Source of the DNA: a virus
IMG/VR virus record: IMGVR_UViG_3300043778_000094
Span: 1 to 53,668 of that record
Direction: 5' to 3' (one strand)
Length of the DNA: 53,668 bases
Shown here: positions 1-8,288 of the stretch, piece after piece
Numbering within the stretch: position 1 is the stretch's first letter
Layout of the letters: every line of letters starts with the position of its first letter
Position numbers and translations under genes: made by a program
Notes under the pieces: generated by a model
The model's database searches: none
What the model was told of the DNA's origin: nothing
The model's input: the letters and a program-made list of their open reading frames with translations, nothing else

Positions 1-127
1 CCCAACGGTGCGGCTACCGCTCTACGCGGGTCGCAGGGGAAAGGCAAGCGTTTTCAATGCCGGATTGTTCACCGGAAGCCAGGGCGGAACGTCGGCGGCA
101 GATCGCCGATTTGTGGCGCAGCATCGG
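1..127. repeat. Terminal direct repeat, left copy (partner 53542-53668)
   Basis: The first 127 bases recur without a mismatch as the last 127 bases of the window. A repeat of exactly this odd length at both ends is what a k-mer assembler leaves on a circular contig, so this is best read as proof of circular closure rather than biological terminal redundancy. The repeat includes the start of the gpW-like gene, whose coding sequence therefore appears twice, the second time truncated. Confidence 0.9.
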
Positions 128-293
128 CAATCCGGCGACGAGCCTGTCTGACCGTTCGCGGCAGATCGGCTATGCCACGATCGAACAACGGCTAAAGGCG
201 ATCGGCGAGCTCGAACGACTGGAAGAGCTTTGCGACACCGGAGGCCGACGGGCCGCGCGCATCGCCTACGTTCCACTGATCAAGGCATTGTAG
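57..293 (+). CDS. gpW-like head-tail joining protein
   Basis: A 78-aa protein with the size and place of lambda gpW, which fills the head-tail connector after packaging and is encoded directly before the portal. A predicted N-terminal helix (about residues 6-24) is followed by a basic turn and aromatic strand (RSRQIGYATIEQRLKAI, about 34-50) and a second helix, matching the gpW pattern. Its TAG stop ends two bases before the portal ATG, so the two are translated together. Because the genome is circular, the upstream neighbour is the gpZ-like gene at 52918-53478. The match is structural and positional; identity is low. Confidence 0.7.
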   Translation: MPDCSPEARAERRRQIADLWRSIGNPATSLSDRSRQIGYATIEQRLKAIGELERLEELCDTGGRRAARIAYVPLIKAL

Positions 294-294
294 G

Positions 295-1869
295 ATGGCA
301 GCGCCCAGCGAAAGCTTCTGGCGGCGGCTGGGCGCTGGCTTCCGCCGCAAACCGCAGGCACAAAGCGAGCTGCCGCCGGCCGGCGGCGGTTTCACGGCGG
401 CGCGCAATATCCCGCCAGGGCTCGAGGCCGGCGCCACGCGCCGGCGATTGGCCGTCTGGCAACCGGCTGCCCAACACATCAACGTCGCCATGCGCGCGGC
501 CGGCGACACCATCAACGCCCGCGCCCGCTGGCTGGTTCGCAACAACGGCTACGCCAAGGCGGCGTTGCGTTCCTGGTCGGCCGCCACGGTCGGCGCCGGG
601 ATCAAGCCGTCATCTTTGGTCGAGGACGAAGCGCTGCGCGATCAGATCCACGAAACGTGGAACGCCTGGACCGACGAGGCCGACGCCGAGGATGTGACTG
701 ATTTCTACGGGATCAGTCGCCGTGTTTCACGTGAGACGTTTCTCGCTGGCGAGTGCTTTGTGCGTTTGCGGCCGCGGTTCCCCCAAGATGGTCTGACGGT
801 CCCGCTGCAGCTCCAAATGCTGCCGGCCGAACAACTCCCGTTGTGGAAGCTCGACTACGCGCCGAATGGCAATCCAATCCGCCTCGGCATCGAGTTTGAC
901 CGCAATCTACGGGACAAGCGCGTCGCCTATTGGTTTTATCGCACCAACCCGACCGACGCGACGACGTTCCGCGATGCGCTGCTGCAAGACCAGCTCACGC
1001 GCGTCCCGGCCGAGGATGTCATTCACGTATTCGACCCGATCGAGGCTGGCCAGGTCCGTGGCCACAGCGGCTACGCCGCGGCGATCGTCAAATTGTTCCA
1101 GCTCGACGCCTTCGACGATGCCGAGTTGGAGCGTCAGAAGCAACAAAGCCGCTACGCCACCTTTATCGAAACGCCGGAGGAACACGACGAGGACGGCAAT
1201 CCGCTGGTCCCGCGCCCCGAGGACGACGATCTCGCCTATGCGCCGGGCGCTACGGTGCAGCTCTATCCTGGCGAAAAGATCACGTTGTCGGCGCCCGGCG
1301 GCACGCCGTCCGGCTACGAGGCGTTCCAGTATCGCGTGCTCCTGCAAATCTGCGCCGCGCTCGGCATCCCCTACGCTGAATTGTCGGCTGACCTGGCCAA
1401 GGCGACCTATGCCAGTTCGCGCGCCGGCCTGCTCGCCTTCCGCGCCGAGGTCGAGGCGTTTCAGCACGCCGTGCTCGTGTTCCAATTCCTGCGCAAGGTC
1501 TGGACCCACTGGTTCGATGCCGCGGTGCTCGCCCGCGCCCTGCCGATCTCGGCCTCTGCCTACACTGGTCAGCCCACGGTCTATCGCGCGTACAAGGCGA
1601 TCGCGCCGCGCGCGGCCTGGGTGGACCCGCTTAAGGATCGCCAAGCCGCCATTCTGGCGCTGAAAGCCGGCATCATCGCACCGCAAGATGTCGTCGAGGC
1701 TGAAGGCTACGACCTCGAGGAGACCTATCACCGCATCGCCGAGGCCGCAGCTCTCGCGCAGAAGCTCGGGATCACAATCGATTACGGCTCGCGCACCCAG
1801 AGCATCGGCACCAGTCAACCGGCCTCCAGCGACAGCGCCTCGCCCTCGGACACGGAGGCCGCAGCATGA
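295..1869 (+). CDS. Portal protein, lambda gpB family
   Basis: A 524-aa portal protein that forms the dodecameric ring at the head vertex, through which terminase drives DNA. Family hallmarks are the N-terminal segment with AAGDTINARARWLVRNNGYA (about residues 64-83), the WxAWTDEADAE stretch near residue 122, and the central region with PAEDVIHVFDPIEAGQVRG (about 237-255). The length is normal for the lambda group. The C-terminal tail is Ala/Ser rich. The stop overlaps the start of the protease gene by four bases, so translation is coupled. The order portal, protease/scaffold, decoration, major capsid is that of lambda. Confidence 0.95.
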   Translation: MAAPSESFWRRLGAGFRRKPQAQSELPPAGGGFTAARNIPPGLEAGATRRRLAVWQPAAQHINVAMRAAGDTINARARWLVRNNGYAKAALRSWSAATVGAGIKPSSLVEDEALRDQIHETWNAWTDEADAEDVTDFYGISRRVSRETFLAGECFVRLRPRFPQDGLTVPLQLQMLPAEQLPLWKLDYAPNGNPIRLGIEFDRNLRDKRVAYWFYRTNPTDATTFRDALLQDQLTRVPAEDVIHVFDPIEAGQVRGHSGYAAAIVKLFQLDAFDDAELERQKQQSRYATFIETPEEHDEDGNPLVPRPEDDDLAYAPGATVQLYPGEKITLSAPGGTPSGYEAFQYRVLLQICAALGIPYAELSADLAKATYASSRAGLLAFRAEVEAFQHAVLVFQFLRKVWTHWFDAAVLARALPISASAYTGQPTVYRAYKAIAPRAAWVDPLKDRQAAILALKAGIIAPQDVVEAEGYDLEETYHRIAEAAALAQKLGITIDYGSRTQSIGTSQPASSDSASPSDTEAAA

Positions 1870-3104
1870 TCCGAGATCTTTCGCACATCTTCGCGCGCAT
1901 CTTCGGCGTCCCGCTTTTGATCCAACCGGGCAAGCTCGAAGCCTTGCTCGCCGGCCTGAATGCCGCTCGCTTTCAGCGCGGCTCGCTGCTCGTCCCACAG
2001 GCCAGTGCCGAAGAGGCTGACCCTCCCAAGTCCGAAGCCTCGACTTATGGCTATCGGCTCAACAAAGGTGTCGCCACGGTCCCGGTGCACGGCGTGCTGG
2101 TGCGCCGCGCCGGCCAGATTGACGCCGATTCCACCCGCTTGCAGTCCTACGAAAACCTGACCCGGGTGTTGCGCAGTGTTCGCGCCGATCGCCGCGCCCG
2201 TGCCATCCTGCTCGACATCGACAGTCCCGGCGGCGAGGCCGGCGGCGTCTTCGACTTCGCCAACGAAGTCCGCGCGATCGGCCGCGACAAGCCGGTCTGG
2301 GCCGTCGCGAATGATGACGCCCTGTCGGCCGCCTACGCCATCGCCGCGGCGGCGCAGCGCGTGTGGGTCACCGATACCGGCGCCGCTGGCGGCGTCGGCG
2401 TCGTCGCTCTGCATCTGGACCAATCACGGCACGATGAAGAGGCAGGGCTCGCCTTCAACTACATTTTCAAGGGCGCGCGCAAGGTCGACGCCAATCCGCA
2501 CGAGCCGTTGTCGATCGAGGCGCGCGTCGGCATTCAAGGCGAAATCGACCGAATTTACGACAAGTTCACGGCCTCGGTCGCCGAGCACCGTCGCTTGCAG
2601 CCGGCCCAGGTCCGCGCCACCGAGGCGCGCGTGTATTTCGGCGGCAATGCCCGCAACGAAGGCCTGGTCGACGAGGTCGGCAATTACGACCAGGCGCACG
2701 CCGCACTCGCCGACAGCGTCAATCTCGGCCCCGTCAATTCCAGAGGAGCGAGCAGGATGGACAGCGAAGACAATCCCGCCAACGTCGTCAATCTTGACGA
2801 AGTCCGCGGCACGGCGCGCACCGAGGCTTTGGCCTACGCGCAAGAAGTCAATGATCAGTGCCGGCTGGCACGGCATCCCGAACTGGCGAATGCCTACATC
2901 AGCAAAAACACGCCGATCGCCACGGTCAGTCGCGAGCTGCTGGAGCTCCGCGCCCGCGAGGACCAGATGCGGCCGATCGACACCATCGATACCAGCGCCG
3001 CCGTGCGCGCCGGTCAGATGGGCAACCAGACGGCCGATGTCATCAAGGCCAACGCTGAACGCATGCGCGCCTACCAGACGCCGTATCGCGGCGGCGGGTT
3101 CTAA
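1866..3104 (+). CDS. Head maturation protease of the S49/SppA family with C-terminal scaffold (gpC/Nu3-like)
   Basis: A 412-aa fusion of an S49 serine peptidase and an assembly scaffold. The peptidase half has DIDSPGGEAGGV (about residues 118-129), the nucleophile Ser154 in DDALSAAYAIA and the general-base Lys206 in KGARKVDANPHEPLS, as in lambda gpC. The last ~115 residues (LAYAQEVNDQCRLARHPELA and onward) match the scaffold tail of this family. An in-frame ATG at 2757 with its own AGGAG motif can produce the scaffold alone, as Nu3 is produced from lambda C. The start overlaps the portal stop. It should process the prohead and then be removed. Confidence 0.93.
   Translation: MIRDLSHIFARIFGVPLLIQPGKLEALLAGLNAARFQRGSLLVPQASAEEADPPKSEASTYGYRLNKGVATVPVHGVLVRRAGQIDADSTRLQSYENLTRVLRSVRADRRARAILLDIDSPGGEAGGVFDFANEVRAIGRDKPVWAVANDDALSAAYAIAAAAQRVWVTDTGAAGGVGVVALHLDQSRHDEEAGLAFNYIFKGARKVDANPHEPLSIEARVGIQGEIDRIYDKFTASVAEHRRLQPAQVRATEARVYFGGNARNEGLVDEVGNYDQAHAALADSVNLGPVNSRGASRMDSEDNPANVVNLDEVRGTARTEALAYAQEVNDQCRLARHPELANAYISKNTPIATVSRELLELRAREDQMRPIDTIDTSAAVRAGQMGNQTADVIKANAERMRAYQTPYRGGGF
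2757..3104 (+). CDS. Internal-start scaffold protein (Nu3-like) inside the protease gene
   Basis: Codon 298 of the protease gene is an ATG preceded by AGAGGAGCGAGCAGG, a Shine-Dalgarno match that the reading frame does not need. Translation from here gives about 115 residues containing only the scaffold domain, starting MDSEDNPANVVNLDE. In lambda the same trick makes Nu3 from the 3' part of gene C, giving an excess of scaffold over protease. The motif, frame and domain boundary all agree; expression itself is inferred. Confidence 0.7.
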   Translation: MDSEDNPANVVNLDEVRGTARTEALAYAQEVNDQCRLARHPELANAYISKNTPIATVSRELLELRAREDQMRPIDTIDTSAAVRAGQMGNQTADVIKANAERMRAYQTPYRGGGF

Positions 3105-3108
3105 GCGG

Positions 3109-3315
3109 ATGCTTAGTCTCGGCCTGATGGCCTACATCGGCCGGCCGTATCTGGAGCGCGTGCCGCCGCCCGTACCGCCTGATCCTGGGAATGGCGGCAG
3201 TGCCGACCCGCCGCCAGCCGAAACCTTGCCAGCGCCTCCCGAGGGGCCCGAGCCGCATCATCCGATGGCTGCCGTGCGCCGTGCCGGCCCGCCGCGCCCA
3301 CGCCGCCCGAACTAA
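3109..3315 (+). CDS. Small proline-rich protein of unknown function
   Basis: A 68-aa reading frame that fills the short space between scaffold and first decoration gene. It begins MLSLGLMAYIGRPYLERV and then becomes almost entirely Pro, Glu, Ala and Gly, ending in an Arg/Pro-rich tail. No domain is recognised and there is no clear Shine-Dalgarno motif, but it starts 5 bases after the scaffold stop and ends 3 bases before the next ATG, as real genes here do. A second proline-rich protein is encoded at 9079-9516. It could be a small virion component; this is a guess from position. Confidence 0.5.
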   Translation: MLSLGLMAYIGRPYLERVPPPVPPDPGNGGSADPPPAETLPAPPEGPEPHHPMAAVRRAGPPRPRRPN

Positions 3316-3318
3316 ACC

Positions 3319-3834
3319 ATGGCTGCTGCACGCGAGGCCACGCGCTATGCCAATTTCGTCCTGACCGAGGCGAAACTGTGGCGCTCGCGTGAGGTCCGCT
3401 TGACTGCCGTCATTACAGGGGGCACGCCCAGCGGCACGATCTTCGACAATAGCGGCAATATCTTGATCGCCGGGACGATCAACGCTGCCTCATCGATCTT
3501 GTTGCGGCCTGAGCCGCCGCAGACTGTCGCCAACAGCAAGCTGGTGCTGGCACGCAATGCCGAGGTCAATGACGCCTTTTTATCTTACGTGATGCAGGGC
3601 GGCGTGCCAATGAATCAGGCGCAAATCGACTCGACTAATCTCGCATTGCTCATGAACAGCGGGATTGTCGTGCGCAAAGGGGTGCTACCTGACTCCAGGG
3701 CCTCGACCAGCTTTTTCGGCGACCTGGGGGCAGCCATCAGCGGTGCCTTCGCGGCAGCGGGCGAGGCGGTTGCTGGTGCTGTCAACGTCGTGCTGGCGTT
3801 GGTCTATCACCCGCGCAACCGGGATCGCCGCTGA
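3319..3834 (+). CDS. Head decoration protein, lambda gpD-like (paralogue 1 of 4)
   Basis: A 171-aa protein with the gpD fold signature in its middle: LVLARNAEVNDAFLSYV followed about 30 residues later by GIVVRKGVLP. gpD trimers bind the three-fold sites of the expanded capsid and clamp it against DNA pressure. This copy has a longer loop between the two motifs than its paralogues and a C-terminal tail (about 125-171) with an Ala/Gly-rich, hydrophobic segment. Its TGA shares bases with the ATG of the next gene. Four members of one family in a single head operon is unusual. Confidence 0.75.
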   Translation: MAAAREATRYANFVLTEAKLWRSREVRLTAVITGGTPSGTIFDNSGNILIAGTINAASSILLRPEPPQTVANSKLVLARNAEVNDAFLSYVMQGGVPMNQAQIDSTNLALLMNSGIVVRKGVLPDSRASTSFFGDLGAAISGAFAAAGEAVAGAVNVVLALVYHPRNRDRR

Positions 3835-5615
3835 TGGCGCAGTCTGTTCGCGCATTCGATGGCGGTCTGTCCCTGTCCCGGCAAGAGCCGTGGTTCGCCG
3901 CCTTCCTGCTGGCCGAGTCGCGGCAGTATCGCTCGCGCGGCATCCGCGAGATCCAGGCAGGGGCCTGGGCAGTCGGGACCCTCCTCGACAGCGCCGGCGA
4001 TGTCGTCACCCCCTCGACTGTGGGCGATGCGAGCTGGGTCCTGCTCGCCCCGTTTTTCGATGAGCAGCGCGCCCCTGCCCTGCTGATCATGCGTGATGCC
4101 GAGGTCAACGACTGGTACATCCAATACGGCGTGCTCAATCACGGCGCGGTGAATGAGGCATTGCGCGTCAACAGCCGCATTATCGTGCGTGCTGGGCCGG
4201 CTCAGTTCGGGATCGAGGCGCGCGATGTGACGGTCAGCCCAGCCGTGGGCGGACAAGGGGACGTGCAGGCCGCGCTGGAGTATGTCAACGACAACATGCT
4301 CAGCACAGCCGGCGCGACCATGACCGGGCCGCTGCATGTGCGCGAAGTTGACGCCGCGACCGAACGCACCGAAGCAGTCAATCGCGGCTATGTCGACTCG
4401 CTGGTCCTGGGCGTGTCGAATTTTATTGGCCGGCTCGATGCCGAGAACGATGAGGTCTATTACACCCAGATTTCAGGCATCACCCCCAGCCCTGGGCCGC
4501 TCTGCACGCCCGAGATTGCGCGCCAGGGCGGCATGGTGATCTGCGAGCGGCCAGGGATCATGCCCCCCGGCTCCCAGATGGAGGGGACCGTGTTCAGCTA
4601 TGGCGACCGCGCCATCAGCGACGGCGACGTTTGGTATCACTTCCCCTCAGTCACTGAGCAAGTCACCGGCACGATGGTTGCCCTAACCCCTGAGGTTTTC
4701 GCCCGCGACAATGTGCAGGCTGCACTGCAAATGGCCGAGGCTGCGGTCAACAACCGGGTGCAAAAGAGCGGCGACACCATCACCGGCATGCTGACGCTCG
4801 ATCCTGGCGTGCCAGGGCTGCCTGCCTTGTTTATCCGCCAGCCCGCCAATGATCCTGGCGCTACGTTTCTTATCGCCGGCAATCCTAATGGGCGAGCAAT
4901 CGACGCCTCAGGCTCCATTCGATTGACTACTGGCGACCTCGAAGTCATGGGCGGCGCGATCAATGTAAGCAGCGGCGCCGGCTTTGTCATAGCGCGCCAA
5001 TTCTACCTCGGGGTCGAAATTAACTGCGGCTATCTGCTGGGCAACGACACCACCAGCGGCGGCCTCTGGCGCAATAACAACGGCCAGATGACCTTGCGCC
5101 GGCCAGCCGGGCAGGCCGATCTGTTCTCCGAGGATAACAATGCGGTCAGCCGCCAGCGCATCCTGACCGAGAATGATTTGACCGACATGCTGGTGATGTA
5201 CCGCGCGCCGGCATTGTTCTCGACGCCGGCAGGGCTTCCGCTTGACCAAAATTGGAAGCAATGGTGGATCGATTCTTTTTCGCTACCGGGACGCACCGGC
5301 AGCTCGCGGCTGCTAATCAGCCTTTCAGTGTCGTGTTTTGGTCCTACTGGTCAGATTTGGCTATTGGGCGCGCGTCTGGCGGCGCCGCCGGGCGGGGCGG
5401 TCGAACGGCGCGTCTTTATGTATGCAGACGGAATGACTGGCCTGTTTGAATTTTATGTCGATGTGCTAGGGGCCAACCCGACGCTCGCGATCCAGCTTGC
5501 CGCCTTTGGCGTGCCATTGTCTGACAGTCCGCCAGCCGGCATCGAGACGCGCGATGCGCGCGTTTACGATACCCGCTCGGAAATTTCAATAATCGACCTG
5601 GGGCCATCAGCATAG
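3834..5615 (+). CDS. Decoration protein-fibre fusion: gpD-like head domain plus fibre-like C-terminus (paralogue 2 of 4)
   Basis: A 593-aa protein. Residues 1-130 form a gpD-like domain (LLIMRDAEVNDWYIQYG, then RIIVRAG). From about residue 140 it turns into a phage-fibre architecture: two copies of the repeat seen in tail fibres, GATMTGPLHV and GDTITGMLTL, each near a segment of the form DVQAALEYVND / NVQAALQMAEA, then a Gly/Asn-rich beta region and a compact C-terminal domain (about 480-593). I infer a capsid-anchored fibre: the gpD part would dock on the head and the rest would project. It lies in the head operon, between two plain gpD-like genes, not with the tail fibres at 22858-25103. 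Confidence 0.72.
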   Translation: MAQSVRAFDGGLSLSRQEPWFAAFLLAESRQYRSRGIREIQAGAWAVGTLLDSAGDVVTPSTVGDASWVLLAPFFDEQRAPALLIMRDAEVNDWYIQYGVLNHGAVNEALRVNSRIIVRAGPAQFGIEARDVTVSPAVGGQGDVQAALEYVNDNMLSTAGATMTGPLHVREVDAATERTEAVNRGYVDSLVLGVSNFIGRLDAENDEVYYTQISGITPSPGPLCTPEIARQGGMVICERPGIMPPGSQMEGTVFSYGDRAISDGDVWYHFPSVTEQVTGTMVALTPEVFARDNVQAALQMAEAAVNNRVQKSGDTITGMLTLDPGVPGLPALFIRQPANDPGATFLIAGNPNGRAIDASGSIRLTTGDLEVMGGAINVSSGAGFVIARQFYLGVEINCGYLLGNDTTSGGLWRNNNGQMTLRRPAGQADLFSEDNNAVSRQRILTENDLTDMLVMYRAPALFSTPAGLPLDQNWKQWWIDSFSLPGRTGSSRLLISLSVSCFGPTGQIWLLGARLAAPPGGAVERRVFMYADGMTGLFEFYVDVLGANPTLAIQLAAFGVPLSDSPPAGIETRDARVYDTRSEISIIDLGPSA

Positions 5616-5626
5616 GAGGGACGACA

Positions 5627-6049
5627 ATGGCTCGTGCTGCACAAGGGAAATGGTTCGCTGATGCGCTAATCAGCTACGCGCAAGGGTATCGCTCATTCGA
5701 GGCAGTCAACGTGGCGGCTGGCGGTCCGCTGGAGCCTGGCACCCTGCTGGGGGCTGGGGGATCGCTGGCTCCGACCGCAGGCAATGTGGCAATGATCCTG
5801 CTGCAAGCCCTGCCGGCCCGTACCGCGCCGATGCCGGCGCTGGTCCTGGCGCGCGATGCCGAGGTCAATGATGCATACATCATTTATGGCGCGCTCACCC
5901 CAGGTACCGTCAACGGCACATTGGCCGGGCTCGGCATCATCGTGCGGCCTGGCGTGCTGCCACAGTCGATCGTCACTGCCAGCATGCTCGACGAGGAGGG
6001 CCGGATGATCGAGGAACCACCGCACGAGCCCGAGCCGGCTGCGGTCTAG
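5627..6049 (+). CDS. Head decoration protein, lambda gpD-like (paralogue 3 of 4)
   Basis: A 140-aa protein, the member closest in size to lambda gpD (110 aa). It shows ALVLARDAEVNDAYIIYG, a TVNGTL stretch and LGIIVRPGVLP, the complete family signature. It has the strongest Shine-Dalgarno motif of the group (AGGAGGGACGACA before the ATG), and lies directly before the major capsid gene where lambda keeps gpD. It is therefore the likeliest main decoration protein. The acidic C-terminal tail (about 125-140) is extra. Confidence 0.85.
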   Translation: MARAAQGKWFADALISYAQGYRSFEAVNVAAGGPLEPGTLLGAGGSLAPTAGNVAMILLQALPARTAPMPALVLARDAEVNDAYIIYGALTPGTVNGTLAGLGIIVRPGVLPQSIVTASMLDEEGRMIEEPPHEPEPAAV

Positions 6050-6067
6050 CAGAGGGGAAATCAAGTC

Positions 6068-7168
6068 ATGTTGGACATTTTCAGCAACAATGCCGCGTTC
6101 ACGGTGACCGGCCTGACGGCAGCCCTGCTGCGCACGCCCTATGTGCCAGGCCTCATCGGCAGACTCGGATTGTTCGCGCCGCGGCCGATCGCGACCACGA
6201 CGACGACGATCGAAATCAAAGGCACTCGCCTGGCGCTGGTGCCCGAGGTTCCGCGCGGTGCGCCGCCCACCCCCAATGTGGAGGATCGGCGCGCGCTCGT
6301 GCCCTTTCGCATCCCGCACTTCCCAATCCGCGATACGATCATGGCGGACGCGGTCCAAAATGTGCGAGCGTTTGGCACGGAAGATCAGCTCGAGGCGCTG
6401 TTGACCGTGCGCAACGAGCGCATGTCGAGCATGGGCCTCAAGCTCGACGTGACCCAGGAATATCTGCGCCTCGGCTCGGTCCGTGGGATCGTGGTCACCG
6501 CGGCCGATCGCAACACCGGCGCGCCGTTGCAGTCGATAAGCCTGTTCGATCAATTCGAGGTCGCCGCCCAGCCGCCGCGCAATTGGCCGATCATCGGCGC
6601 CGGCCTGCTCGGGCAAGAAGCTGCGGCTTGGGAGGGGCAGCTTACCGGCTTGATCAATGACCTCGCCCGTAGCATGGCCGACGAGTTGCCGGGGGGCATG
6701 CTGGGCGGTATTTTTGGGGTTTGCGGTGCAGAGTTTTTTGATGCCTTCTCGATGCATCCCGAGCGCCGCGCGGCCTTTATCGGCATTGACAGTCGGCCAG
6801 TCATCGAGCCGCTGCTGGGGACCCGCATTCAATTCCGCGAAGTGACCATCGAAGAATATCGCGGGCGTACCGGCAACGTTCAATTCGTCCAACCAAGACA
6901 ATGTCATTTCTTCCCGGTCGGCGTCCCCGAATTGTTCATCGAGGTCTTTGCGCCGGCCGACTACAACGAAACGGTCAACACGCTCGGACTGGCGCGCTAT
7001 GCCAAGATGGAATCGCTGGATTTCGACAAGGGTGTGGAGCTGGAGGCGCAGATGAACGTTCTCCCGATCTGCACCAGCCCGCGCGCGTTGTTCACGGTGA
7101 CGGCAACCGATTATGTTCGTCCGCCCGCGCCACTGGTTGGGACTTCGCCGGCACGCAACCGCAGCTAA
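6068..7168 (+). CDS. Major capsid protein, lambda gpE family
   Basis: A 366-aa protein that builds the icosahedral shell. Recognisable family features are the N-terminal segment on finding partners (FTVTGLTAALLRTPYVPG), the TTTIEIKGTRLALVPEVPRG strand near residue 40, the loop with PFRIPHFPIRDTIMADAVQN, and the C-terminal RQCHFFPVGVPELFIEVFAP / YAKMESLDFDKGVELEAQMN segments. Length and order are those of lambda E. A good Shine-Dalgarno motif (GAGGGGAAATCAAGTC) precedes the ATG. The TAA stop overlaps the ATG of the fourth gpD paralogue. Confidence 0.95.
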   Translation: MLDIFSNNAAFTVTGLTAALLRTPYVPGLIGRLGLFAPRPIATTTTTIEIKGTRLALVPEVPRGAPPTPNVEDRRALVPFRIPHFPIRDTIMADAVQNVRAFGTEDQLEALLTVRNERMSSMGLKLDVTQEYLRLGSVRGIVVTAADRNTGAPLQSISLFDQFEVAAQPPRNWPIIGAGLLGQEAAAWEGQLTGLINDLARSMADELPGGMLGGIFGVCGAEFFDAFSMHPERRAAFIGIDSRPVIEPLLGTRIQFREVTIEEYRGRTGNVQFVQPRQCHFFPVGVPELFIEVFAPADYNETVNTLGLARYAKMESLDFDKGVELEAQMNVLPICTSPRALFTVTATDYVRPPAPLVGTSPARNRS

Positions 7169-7719
7169 TGCCTCGCGCCGTCGCCGACGTCGTCTTTACG
7201 CGGATGATCCTGCGCGAGGCTCCCGCCAGTGCCTCGCGTAATCGGATGTATTTGGTCGGCGTCGGTGAGCCTGGCACGCTGCTCAGCGTCCACTATACCG
7301 GCGCGCTGGATACCAGCTACGCCACGCCGGTTGCGCTGCCCAACAACGCCAACGGCATCCTGCTGGACCGCCAGCTGACAACTGGTGCCGCGATGCGCGT
7401 CATGCTGACCCGTAAGTGTGAGGTCAACGACGCCTATATCGAGTATGGGAATTTTGACCGGCTGACCGTCAACCTGGCGCTCGCGGCGAATGCTGGGATC
7501 ATCGTGCGTCAAGCTATCACCGACAGCTCTGGGATCGCTGGGGGCATCTTCGATGATGACGGGCATGATGGGGAGGCCGAGCGGGCCTGGGTGGCCGCCG
7601 TGCCGCCAGCAGCCGTGCCAGGGGAGGGACGCCCGCCCTTCTATCATTCCTGGGGGATCGTCTTGACCTTTCGCCGCTGGGTGGTCGGCCTGGCCTTGCG
7701 CTGGGGGCGGAGGGGCTGA
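7168..7719 (+). CDS. Head decoration protein, lambda gpD-like (paralogue 4 of 4)
   Basis: A 183-aa protein starting MPRAVADVVFTRMILREA, with the start chosen because its ATG overlaps the capsid stop (TAATG). The signature is present but more diverged: MLTRKCEVNDAYIEYGNF, then TVNLALAANAGIIVRQAI. After the domain it carries a 55-residue tail that ends in a hydrophobic/basic stretch (WGIVLTFRRWVVGLALRWGR). Placement after rather than before the capsid gene is unlike lambda. The tail might mark a vertex-specific or minor surface role; that is inference. Confidence 0.68.
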   Translation: MPRAVADVVFTRMILREAPASASRNRMYLVGVGEPGTLLSVHYTGALDTSYATPVALPNNANGILLDRQLTTGAAMRVMLTRKCEVNDAYIEYGNFDRLTVNLALAANAGIIVRQAITDSSGIAGGIFDDDGHDGEAERAWVAAVPPAAVPGEGRPPFYHSWGIVLTFRRWVVGLALRWGRRG

Positions 7720-8288
7720 TGCCGCTCGCGGCCTTTGACCCGCTGCTGCGAGCGCTCGACGACGGGCTGGGCGAGCCGGGGGCTTGGCTCGGCAATCTGC
7801 TGCAAATGCGATTCGTGCAAGATTACACGCCGGCGGCTCTGCAAATGACTGAACAAGGCATGACCCAAGTCCAGACGTGGGTCTATTTCGGCCGCTACCA
7901 ATTGCTTCCGGGCGCTGGAGTGCCAGGAATCGGCGACATCGTGACGGTGCGCGGTCGCACTTGGGAAGTCGTCGAGTTCGGCACGGACGATCTCGAGGAG
8001 CTCCAGTTGCGCCTGGTCCCGTATCAGACTTCACCGCTTGAGGATGAGCCGCGCGGTCCTGGCCGGCCGACACGCCGCGACGATATCCTGGCCGCTTGGG
8101 ACGCCCTGGTGGCGCTGCGCGCGATCGACCCGCGGAAGCCTCTCAGCCGTGCCTTTCCCCACATACGTCGCCGACTGACCGGATCCTCGGCCCCGTCGCC
8201 TGGTCTCAGCGACAAGACCCTTCAGGGAGTGTTGTCGTCGCGTTCGGCGCCGGCCTCCGGCGACGGCTCGGGTGGCGCGGCACGGTGA
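7719..8288 (+). CDS. gpFII-like head-tail joining protein with C-terminal extension
   Basis: A 189-aa protein in the position of lambda gpFII, the neck protein that makes the portal complex competent for tail joining. Residues 75-105 (GVPGIGDIVTVRGRTWEVVE and following) resemble the gpFII strand pair 'GDTLTIGEENFWVDRV'. Residues 112-150 (GRPTRRDDILAAWDALVALR and onward) form an added basic, helical segment. The start overlaps the previous stop by one base (TGATG). The last 67 bases overlap, tail to tail, the leftward gene 8222-9001. Confidence 0.55.
   Translation: MPLAAFDPLLRALDDGLGEPGAWLGNLLQMRFVQDYTPAALQMTEQGMTQVQTWVYFGRYQLLPGAGVPGIGDIVTVRGRTWEVVEFGTDDLEELQLRLVPYQTSPLEDEPRGPGRPTRRDDILAAWDALVALRAIDPRKPLSRAFPHIRRRLTGSSAPSPGLSDKTLQGVLSSRSAPASGDGSGGAAR

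Noticed and set aside
1-127. Terminal repeat as biological long terminal repeats of the virion
   Set aside because: Exactly 127 bases is the usual largest assembler k-mer, and the gpA-type terminase points to cos ends, so an assembly overlap is the simpler reading.
5693-6907. 404-aa leftward open frame
   Set aside because: Antisense to the decoration and major capsid genes; composition is His/Arg/Asp-rich as in reversed codons.
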